NCBI GenBank assembly: GCA_946631345.1
Contig: CAMPAA010000177.1
Coordinates: 1-6,695 of the forward strand
Direction of reading: 5' to 3'
DNA length: 6,695 bases
Source of the DNA: an uncultured Verrucomicrobiota bacterium
GTDB lineage: Bacteria > Verrucomicrobiota > Kiritimatiellia > RFP12 > UBA1067
Below are positions 1 through 5,406 of this stretch, one piece after another (positions within the stretch are counted from its first letter, which is position 1; every line of letters starts with the position of its first letter). Both the position numbers and the translations under genes were made by a program. Below the pieces are notes generated by a model, which had not been told where the DNA came from, searched no databases, and saw nothing but the letters and a program-made list of their open reading frames with translations.

Positions 1-287
1 TATGCTTCACCCTCGGCATACCTGTGCACCTCGTCCCCGGAAACCGCGGCAACGTGAAGATCACGACGCCCGAGGACCTCGTCACCCTCGGCGCGCTGAT
101 GAAGTGGCGAGGCGCGAACCATGATGGCCGCCTGGCAGGTCCTGACGCGCATGGAGTGTTCAAGCGCCAGAAAAAGCCGTTGCCGGATTTCTTCAACTTC
201 GGACCTCCGATTTCCCATGAAGCCGCCGAGGAGCTTCGTTCCGTTCAGAAGGATTTTGACGTCATTGACGAGGAAATGTGGAAATGA
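1..287 (+). CDS. IspD/TarI-family cytidylyltransferase C-terminus with antitoxin-like tail (5' partial)
   Basis: The 5' end lies outside the window; the first whole codon is at base 3. The opening residues (GIPVHLVPGNRGN, then VKITTPEDLVTLGAL, bases 15-101) match the conserved C-terminus of IspD/TarI enzymes: a G-x-V-x-L-V-x-G-x-x-x-N segment followed by K-I-T-T-P-E-D-L. Family members transfer CMP from CTP to methylerythritol 4-phosphate (IspD, isoprenoid pathway) or ribitol 5-phosphate (TarI/Bcs1, surface polymers). In a polysaccharide cluster the TarI-like role is plausible, but the substrate cannot be read from this fragment. These proteins normally end shortly after this motif. Here the frame continues for about 55 residues and finishes with FDVIDEEMWK, which resembles the toxin-binding end of VapB/Phd-type antitoxins. 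The stop overlaps the next gene's ATG (ATGA, 284-287), and that gene encodes a PIN toxin. An internal in-frame ATG at 99 would give a separate 62-residue antitoxin, but no good ribosome binding site precedes it. Confidence 0.75.
   Translation, partial: CFTLGIPVHLVPGNRGNVKITTPEDLVTLGALMKWRGANHDGRLAGPDAHGVFKRQKKPLPDFFNFGPPISHEAAEELRSVQKDFDVIDEEMWK
156..287 (+). other. Antitoxin-like tail segment, possible VapB remnant
   Basis: This part of the upstream frame encodes about 43 residues beginning FKRQKKPLPDFF and ending FDVIDEEMWK. A charged linker followed by an acidic, Trp-ending tail (D/E-D/E-x-M-W-x) is typical of antitoxin C-termini that occupy the groove of a cognate VapC. No DNA-binding fold (ribbon-helix-helix, AbrB or Phd) is visible upstream of it; instead the frame reads into the IspD motif. 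It may be an antitoxin that lost its N-terminal domain by deletion and fused to the cytidylyltransferase, or a small antitoxin translated from ATG 99 or GTG 156. The assignment rests on the tail motif and on the adjacent toxin gene, so it is inference. Confidence 0.4.
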
Positions 288-676
288 GCAGTCTGGTCCT
301 GGACACGAATGTTCTTATAGACCTGTTCGAGGGGGAGCGCACTCTTCCGACGAAGTTCTCCTGCTACGAGCGGATAATGATTCCATCCATTGTCGTTGGA
401 GAGTACAGGTCCGGATTGTTCCCAACCAAGAACGGAGACGAGAACCGGAGGAAGCTTGAATCTTACCTATCCAATGCCGCAGTGACCGTAACGCCTGTCA
501 CCGGGCGCACGGCGGAACTCTATGCGAAGGTCTACCAGCATCTTCGAAAGCAAGGCACGCCCATTCCGCAGAACGACATGTGGATCGCGGCGTGCGCCCT
601 CGAGCACGGCGCGGACATCGCGACGAACGACGATCATTTCAAGCTGGTCCCCATGTTGACGGTCGTCATGTTCTGA
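284..676 (+). CDS. vapC: VapC-family PIN-domain ribonuclease toxin
   Basis: Encodes 130 residues, the usual length for a single PIN domain. PIN toxins of type II toxin-antitoxin systems are Mg2+-dependent RNases that often cut tRNA or rRNA and stop translation in the cytoplasm. The acidic metal-binding residues are visible: D7 in LVLDTNVLID, E40 in VVGEYRSG, D98 in QNDMWIAA and D116 in ATNDDHF, so the active site looks intact. I chose ATG 284 because it overlaps the upstream stop as ATGA and follows GAGGAA at 270-275; GTG 278 is in frame but too close to that site. Overlap with an upstream frame ending in an antitoxin-like tail is the classic antitoxin-toxin arrangement and implies translational coupling. 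The next gene, a flippase, starts 15 bases after the stop, so the toxin gene probably shares its transcript with polysaccharide genes. The family assignment is secure; toxicity and target are not shown. Confidence 0.9.
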   Translation: MSSLVLDTNVLIDLFEGERTLPTKFSCYERIMIPSIVVGEYRSGLFPTKNGDENRRKLESYLSNAAVTVTPVTGRTAELYAKVYQHLRKQGTPIPQNDMWIAACALEHGADIATNDDHFKLVPMLTVVMF

Positions 677-691
677 TCGGAGGGTGCCGGA

Positions 692-2269
692 GTGAAGATG
701 ACCGCGAACAGGCGAATCGCTCTGAACATAACTGCGACATACGCGCGGTCGTTCTACAAGCTTGCGCTCGGCCTTGTTACTGCTCGTTGGTTATTGCTTG
801 CGCTTGGGCAGACGGATTACGGGCTTCTCGGGGTTGTGGGGGGACTGGTCGCCTTCGTGGGCTTTATCAATCGCCTTTTCTCCGGCGCCGTGTCGCGTTA
901 CTATGCCTATGCCTTAGGTGCGGCAAAAAAAAAGGGTGGTAGGGAAGCAGGGGTGTTGGAATGTCAGCGCTGGTTTACCGCTGCACTGTCGGTTCACGCT
1001 GCAATACCTTTTATCCTTTTTGCCGTGGGGTGGCCTATAGGCGAATATGCGGTTAGGCATTGGCTCGTCATTGCTCCAGACCGAGTCGCGGCGTGCCAGT
1101 GGGTTTGGCGTTTCACCTGCATCAATGGTTTTGTTTCCATGTTCAACGCGCCTTTCCGTGCCATGTATACAGCCAAGCAAGAGATTGCAGAGTTGACGGT
1201 GTACAGCGTGGCGGAGACTACAATAACCGCGTTCCTCCTCTACTACATGGTCTCTCATCCAGGTGTATGGCTGGCGAGGTATGCATTATGGCACTGCATA
1301 ATAGCGACGCTGCCTAAGGCCATGATTGCTCTGCGGGCCATTGTCGTATATAGGGAGTGTCGCATCCGCTGGGATTGTTTTTTGTGCTGGAGGGATATCG
1401 GCGAGATATCGCGCTATGCTTCCCTAAACGCCTTTGGCGCATTTGGACGGATTGTGCGTGGACAGGGATTCGCGATTCTGGTCAATCTTTTCTTTGGCCC
1501 CGCGTCAAATGCGGCCATGGCTATCGCGAATCGCCTTTCAGCGAGGGCGAACACTTTCGCAAAGTCGCTTGCTGGTTCATTCAGCCCCGCGATAATTTCT
1601 GCATATAGCGCGGGGAACAGAAGTAGGATGAGGAATCTTGTCTTCATGGTTGACAAGCTCTCCGGATTGATTTCCATCGTCGTTTCCCTGCCACTGTTCC
1701 TCGAGGTCCACGAGATCATGCGCCTTTGGCTTAAGACCCCCCCTGCGGAGTCTCCCGTGTTGTGTGCGTGCGTGTTGGTGTCGGTGTTTTTTTCGCAGAT
1801 CGTGGCAGGACAGACTTTGTCGATCATGGCCACCGGCAGAATCGGGCTTAACAGACTTCTGGATGGTAGCGTGAAGATGCTTGCGGTTCCCGTCGCGTGG
1901 TGTTTTATACAGGGCGGTTTTGGCTTGCGTTCAATTGTGGCTGCGCATGTTGCGTCCAGCATTGCCGCTAATGCGATCCATATATGGAACGCAAGTCGTC
2001 TGGCGGACATATCGGCTGCAGTGTGGTTTCGCAAGGCATTTCTCCCGATCTTGTCTACAGCCTTCGTCGCCGGCATCGGGGGGCTTGTTCCAAGGCTTTG
2101 CATACAGCCATCCTTTATGCGTGTCTGCATTACGACAGTCTGTTGCGAAGCCATCCTGCTGCCCCTTGCGTGGTTTGTTGTGCTGGAAGCGGAGGAACGC
2201 ATTTATGTTTCGGAGAAATTCATGAAGTTGCTGAATAAGTTTAGTTTCGCCAAAGACAAAGAGGGTTGA
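692..2269 (+). CDS. Wzx-type polysaccharide flippase (MOP/MATE-like superfamily)
   Basis: Encodes 525 residues with about twelve hydrophobic segments, for example near residues 17-39, 43-63, 95-117, 167-188, 324-344, 356-382, 450-470 and 478-498, and a charged final stretch of about 30 residues likely in the cytosol. The N-terminus (NRRIALNITATYARSFYKL, then ALGQTDYGLLGVVGGL) is typical of oligosaccharide flippases of the Wzx/RfbX type, which carry undecaprenyl-linked repeat units from the inner to the outer face of the cytoplasmic membrane. GTG 692 is the chosen start because GGAGGG (679-684) lies 7 bases before it; ATG 698 is the alternative. The gene follows the toxin by 15 bases, and the GT4 gene begins 2 bases after its stop, so it sits within an operon. 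Oddly, it contains most of the long homopolymer runs of the window: A9 at 925-933, C7 at 1737-1743 and T7 at 1787-1793, plus G6 at 838-843 and 2078-2083. The flippase call is firm; the cargo is unknown. Confidence 0.92.
   Translation: MKMTANRRIALNITATYARSFYKLALGLVTARWLLLALGQTDYGLLGVVGGLVAFVGFINRLFSGAVSRYYAYALGAAKKKGGREAGVLECQRWFTAALSVHAAIPFILFAVGWPIGEYAVRHWLVIAPDRVAACQWVWRFTCINGFVSMFNAPFRAMYTAKQEIAELTVYSVAETTITAFLLYYMVSHPGVWLARYALWHCIIATLPKAMIALRAIVVYRECRIRWDCFLCWRDIGEISRYASLNAFGAFGRIVRGQGFAILVNLFFGPASNAAMAIANRLSARANTFAKSLAGSFSPAIISAYSAGNRSRMRNLVFMVDKLSGLISIVVSLPLFLEVHEIMRLWLKTPPAESPVLCACVLVSVFFSQIVAGQTLSIMATGRIGLNRLLDGSVKMLAVPVAWCFIQGGFGLRSIVAAHVASSIAANAIHIWNASRLADISAAVWFRKAFLPILSTAFVAGIGGLVPRLCIQPSFMRVCITTVCCEAILLPLAWFVVLEAEERIYVSEKFMKLLNKFSFAKDKEG
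925..933 (+). repeat. A9 homopolymer with A_AAA_AAG slippery heptamer inside the flippase
   Basis: Nine consecutive A bases are followed by GGG, read in frame as GCA AAA AAA AAG GGT. The end forms the A_AAA_AAG heptamer, the same type used for the -1 frameshift in dnaX. A -1 shift, or one added A, reaches TAG at 940-942 at once and leaves about 83 residues. One lost A opens a frame that ends at TAG 1038-1040. The run could therefore switch the flippase off by slippage, or may simply be neutral. Confidence 0.7.
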
Positions 2270-2271
2270 GG

Positions 2272-3504
2272 ATGGATATCGTCAGAATAGCAATGATATA
2301 CAGGGAAGTCGGCACATGCGGTGGCATCCAGCGAGGCGCATCATTTCAGGTTTGCCAGTTCAAGGAGTGGGGCTACGAGCCGATTGTTCTCACCGAGAGG
2401 GATCTCGGACGTAACAAGGAGCGAGTCGAGCGCCTCTCCGCCATTCTACGCAAACGAAATGTGGACGTCATCATAGAGCACGACGCCTATTCGGGGGACA
2501 AGCTTTCTGCTGACATGTCTGCTGCGGAAGACTGTGGAGTGCCGCTTGTCGTTTTCTGGCATAGCGTCTTCTCTTGGATGATTGCAAACGGGAGTCCGCA
2601 GGTGCGAACGATCTATGGGCTTTTGCGAAGAGCGAATGCGTTAATTACTCTTTCGTCTGTGGACGAGGCTTTCTTTCGCATGATGGGGTGCAGAGCATTG
2701 GCAATCCCATATTGCGATGCTGACCTTATGTCGGGCTTCGTGCGCCGGAATCATCCGCACAATATACTGTGGATGGGGCGTTTGGTCGATTTCAAGCGTC
2801 CTTTGGATGCGGTCAAGATTGTGGAACGTCTGCGCATGGACATTCCGGACGCAGAGTTGACGTTGCTGGGCGACGGCCCCATGGAGGTTCGTGCGACCAT
2901 TGAAAAATACATTGAGAATAGTCCATTGCTGCGCAATGCCGTTCGCCTTGAGGGTTTCCAGAAAAACGTCCGTCCCTATTTAGAGAGAGCCGGAGCTGGA
3001 CTTGTCACTTCAAAGTTCGAGGGATTTTGCCATGCGATTGTGGAGATGAAAATGGCAGAGATCCCGATAGTCGCGTATTCAATGCCGTATCTTGACAATC
3101 TTGCGGATGGGACGGGGACGATTCAGATCCCGCAGGGGGACGTGGCAGCTGCGGCGGGTGCGATTAAAAAGCTTTTCTCCAATCCGGAAGAATGTGCCGA
3201 AATGGGACGAATGGCACGGCGTTCATACGAAAGGCTCCGTGCTTTCGACCAGCGTTCCGCCTACCAGAAGCTGTTTTCGGATATAGTCGGTTCACGCACG
3301 GAATCGGCGCTGACGACAGTCGATTCCACGCGCATACAAAACATAATCGAGATACTTGTTGAGCATTGTGTGGTTGGGTTCAATGCCGTCAAGGTGCGCG
3401 AGAGGCGGAAAGCCTCTGACGAAAACTGTGGTAAGGGGCTGTTGGCTCGACTGGGTCGTTTATTCGTCTGGTTTGGAAGGTTTCTCTGTCGTTGCCATTT
3501 GTGA
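2272..3504 (+). CDS. GT4-family glycosyltransferase (GT-B fold)
   Basis: Encodes 410 residues. It transfers a sugar from a nucleotide donor to a growing acceptor, probably the lipid-linked repeat unit, on the cytoplasmic side of the membrane. The N-terminal domain has the glycine-rich loop (CGGIQRG, near residue 19). The C-terminal donor-binding domain shows GRLVDFKR with R170 and K175, LLGDGP (GDGP at 200-203), and the E-x7-E pair E250/E258 in FEGFCHAIVE, all GT4 hallmarks. ATG 2272 is chosen because AGAGGG (2260-2265) sits 6 bases upstream; TTG 2266 is an unlikely alternative. The start lies 2 bases after the flippase stop, indicating coupled translation. About 75 residues extend beyond the usual GT4 domain and end in a basic, aromatic segment (LLARLGRLFVWFGRFLCR), which may anchor the enzyme to the membrane surface. 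Donor and acceptor sugars cannot be inferred. Confidence 0.92.
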   Translation: MDIVRIAMIYREVGTCGGIQRGASFQVCQFKEWGYEPIVLTERDLGRNKERVERLSAILRKRNVDVIIEHDAYSGDKLSADMSAAEDCGVPLVVFWHSVFSWMIANGSPQVRTIYGLLRRANALITLSSVDEAFFRMMGCRALAIPYCDADLMSGFVRRNHPHNILWMGRLVDFKRPLDAVKIVERLRMDIPDAELTLLGDGPMEVRATIEKYIENSPLLRNAVRLEGFQKNVRPYLERAGAGLVTSKFEGFCHAIVEMKMAEIPIVAYSMPYLDNLADGTGTIQIPQGDVAAAAGAIKKLFSNPEECAEMGRMARRSYERLRAFDQRSAYQKLFSDIVGSRTESALTTVDSTRIQNIIEILVEHCVVGFNAVKVRERRKASDENCGKGLLARLGRLFVWFGRFLCRCHL

Positions 3505-3523
3505 TGAATGCGGCAGTTGGTTC

Positions 3524-3553
3524 TTAACGCAGAGTCCCGTATTTTGGTATAAT
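3524..3553 (+). promoter_or_regulatory. Sigma70-type promoter with extended -10, upstream of the dehydrogenase
   Basis: A perfect TATAAT at 3548-3553 is preceded by TGG (3545-3547), giving the extended -10 form TGnTATAAT. A -35 candidate, TTAACG (3524-3529, four of six matches to TTGACA), lies 18 bases upstream. Transcription would begin near 3560, leaving a leader of about 20 bases before ATG 3581 with GGAG at 3568-3571. It lies in the largest intergenic gap of the window (76 bases). It probably drives the dehydrogenase, both GT2 genes and the pyruvyltransferase independently of the upstream genes. Confidence 0.75.
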
Positions 3554-3562
3554 GTTGCAACA
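3553..3562. promoter_or_regulatory. 10-bp perfect palindrome over the predicted transcription start
   Basis: TGTTGCAACA is a perfect inverted repeat that overlaps the last base of the -10 box and the expected transcription start. A dimeric repressor bound here would block RNA polymerase. No regulator gene is in the window and a 10-bp palindrome can arise by chance, so this is only a candidate operator. Confidence 0.25.
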
Positions 3563-3580
3563 AAGATGGAGTTATTAAGA

Positions 3581-4336
3581 ATGATGACAGTAGGAATCAT
3601 TGGTTGCGGGTTCGTGGGTGGCGCACTCAAGAACTGGCTTGAAGAGAACAACAAGGATGTGAAGGTGGTGGTGAGCGATCCGCCGAAGGGGATGAACGAC
3701 GACATCTCCGGTGCTGATGTATACTTCCTCCAGATACACGTGCCGACGGAGGACGACGGCACACAGGATCTCACGCTTATGAAGGAGCTGATTAGTGCTC
3801 TTCCTGACAAGCCTGTTTTCGTGCGTACCACGATCCTGCCAGGAACTTCGGAGAGGCTGACCAGGGAGACCAGACATCGAGTCTACTTCATGCCGGAATT
3901 CCTCACGGAGCGCACGTACATCGAGGACTTTAGGCGGCAGCCGATGGTGTTCACTGGCGAGCTCGAGCTCCTCTGCCGGATATTCAAGGGGAAGACCTTC
4001 ACCTATATGACCCCGCTCGAGGCGGAGATAACCAAGTACGCGCACAACGTGTTCGGCGCGTACAAGGTGACGTACTTCAACGCCGTCTACGACTACTGCC
4101 GCCGCATGGGGGCGGACTGGGCGCGGGTCCACGCGGGCATGCTGCTGTCGGGCTACATCAACGACACGCATACGTTCGTGCCTGGGCCGGACGGAAAGTT
4201 CGGCTACGGCGGCAAGTGCTTCCCGAAGGACGTCAATGCGTTTGCCAAGATGACGCAGGGCACTCCGCTCGGCACGCTCCTCGCGCCGCTCCATGAACTG
4301 AACGTCGGCTTTCGCGGATACGAGGAGCGCATATGA
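3581..4336 (+). CDS. Compact UDP-glucose/GDP-mannose dehydrogenase-family protein lacking the C-terminal domain
   Basis: Encodes 251 residues; relatives such as UDP-glucose 6-dehydrogenase have about 390-450. The family oxidises the C6 alcohol of a nucleotide sugar to a carboxylate in two NAD+-dependent steps, giving for example UDP-glucuronate for acidic polysaccharides. Visible elements are the Rossmann loop GCGFVG (8-13), VRTTILPGTSERL, the central helix EAEITKYAHNVFGAYKVTYF with K152, N156 and K162, and the catalytic Cys213 in GYGGKCFPKD. The chain stops about 38 residues after this cysteine, where the linker to the C-terminal nucleotide-sugar-binding domain should begin, so that domain is absent. 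The N-terminal domain also lacks the usual EPGL-type segment between the second strand (SDPPKG) and DVYFLQIHVPT. ATG 3581 is chosen for GGAG at 3568-3571; ATG 3584 and 3566 are in frame. The stop overlaps the next start (ATGA). Conserved catalytic residues suggest a working compact form rather than decay, but substrate and activity are uncertain. Confidence 0.85.
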   Translation: MMTVGIIGCGFVGGALKNWLEENNKDVKVVVSDPPKGMNDDISGADVYFLQIHVPTEDDGTQDLTLMKELISALPDKPVFVRTTILPGTSERLTRETRHRVYFMPEFLTERTYIEDFRRQPMVFTGELELLCRIFKGKTFTYMTPLEAEITKYAHNVFGAYKVTYFNAVYDYCRRMGADWARVHAGMLLSGYINDTHTFVPGPDGKFGYGGKCFPKDVNAFAKMTQGTPLGTLLAPLHELNVGFRGYEERI

Positions 4337-5397
4337 CCATGCCGAAGGTATCTGTCATCATCCCGGTCTACAATGTTGAGAAATATCTCGGCGAATGTCT
4401 TGACTCTATCCTCGGGCAGACATTGAAGGAGCTGGAGGTTTTGTGCGTGGACGATGGATCGACGGACGATTCGCCGAAAATCCTCTTGGACTATGTCGCA
4501 AAAGACGCGCGCGTGAAATTGTTGAGCTCGCCTCATGCTGGAGCATTTCGCGCCCGCGAGGTGGGCGTAAAGGTCGCTTCAGGCGAGTTCATATATTTTA
4601 TGGATGCGGACGATCGGCTGGAATCTGTTGCCCTTGAGCGGCTGTGTGCCTTGTGCGAAAGGGAGAACCTTGACCAGGTAATATTCGCGTCCTCTGTGTT
4701 CTGCGAATCAGATGTGCCGCACGGCCTTCGCAGATGGGCGCGGCGGATGCTGCGGTACTATTCCATTTCGCCGAAGTGCTGTGGCAAGATCATGGATGGC
4801 ATGTCGGCAATGCAGATGCTGCTTGACAACGGATGCTTCCATGTAAGTCCACCTCTACGTCTTATACGCGCCACGGCTGTTTGCGGAAGGGAATATCCTT
4901 TTCCCGATGCTACCACGCGTGCGGATAACTATTTCACCCCTGTGTCGCTTTACTATTCGAAGCGCTGCATGGCTATCTCCGCGAGATATTATTGCCGCAG
5001 GGTACGGAACGATTCGATATCGACGGAGCGTGGTTCCCTCGCGAGGCATGCCCGCAATCTACTTGCCGTTATTATCGCACTATACCGTTTCAGGCCGTTT
5101 CGGGACGATCTTTGTGACCAGAAAACTGTCTTGGCGAGATTTGCGGCAATGCTTTCCGCCAGTGCGCAGAAACGTGCATGGCGGCTTCCCGCCGAAGACA
5201 GAGTAACCATCATTGCCGAGGCCTTGAAAGGTGCGTCGACGGAAGAGTGTGCGTTTGTCCTACAGACGTACATGGCGGCGGTAAACGAACTCAGACACCG
5301 ACCCAAGGCGGAGTTTGTGCCTATGATCAAAAGTCTTCTGCGAATGTCGGCGTATGCACTTTGGGGACGTCATAGACGGCGGTCATTGATTAGCTGA
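4333..5397 (+). CDS. GT2-family glycosyltransferase A (GT-A fold)
   Basis: Encodes 354 residues. The N-terminal catalytic domain opens with VSVIIPVYNVEKYL, has the nucleotide-binding VDDGSTDDS (D40, D41), and carries the metal-binding DxD motif in FMDADD (D91-D94), all standard for GT2 inverting transferases. The usual N-x-G-x-x-x-ARN-x-G element appears in altered form as HAGAFRAREVG. The later segment YYCRRVRNDSIST matches the YR-x(n)-S motif near the acceptor side. The remaining C-terminal 130 or so residues are helical and charged, ending in a basic stretch. It probably adds one sugar to the repeat unit on the cytoplasmic face of the membrane. ATG 4333 overlaps the dehydrogenase stop and has GAGGAG (4322-4327) 5 bases upstream; ATG 4339 is also possible. 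It resembles the next gene, suggesting old duplication or recruitment of related enzymes. Sugar specificity is unknown. Confidence 0.92.
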   Translation: MTMPKVSVIIPVYNVEKYLGECLDSILGQTLKELEVLCVDDGSTDDSPKILLDYVAKDARVKLLSSPHAGAFRAREVGVKVASGEFIYFMDADDRLESVALERLCALCERENLDQVIFASSVFCESDVPHGLRRWARRMLRYYSISPKCCGKIMDGMSAMQMLLDNGCFHVSPPLRLIRATAVCGREYPFPDATTRADNYFTPVSLYYSKRCMAISARYYCRRVRNDSISTERGSLARHARNLLAVIIALYRFRPFRDDLCDQKTVLARFAAMLSASAQKRAWRLPAEDRVTIIAEALKGASTEECAFVLQTYMAAVNELRHRPKAEFVPMIKSLLRMSAYALWGRHRRRSLIS

Positions 5398-5406
5398 GGT
5401 TTTTAT

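Noticed and set aside
121..459. 112-codon plus-strand frame across the antitoxin-like tail and toxin
   Set aside because: Out of frame with both, Arg/Ser-rich, and without a recognisable domain; a shadow frame.
1391..1412. Short direct repeat GATATCG spaced by a few bases
   Set aside because: Only two seven-base copies inside the flippase coding sequence; expected by chance and within codon constraint.
1414..2202. 262-codon open frame on the minus strand
   Set aside because: Antisense to the flippase, with a low-complexity Ser/Arg/Thr-rich product and no family features.
3356..3580. N-terminal extension of the dehydrogenase frame back to 3356
   Set aside because: It would overlap the GT4 gene and the promoter; the Rossmann strand starts right after ATG 3581, which has a GGAG site in front.
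3575..4294. 239-codon open frame on the minus strand
   Set aside because: It mirrors the GC-rich dehydrogenase gene, is rich in Arg, Glu and His without any domain pattern, and lacks a sensible ribosome binding site.
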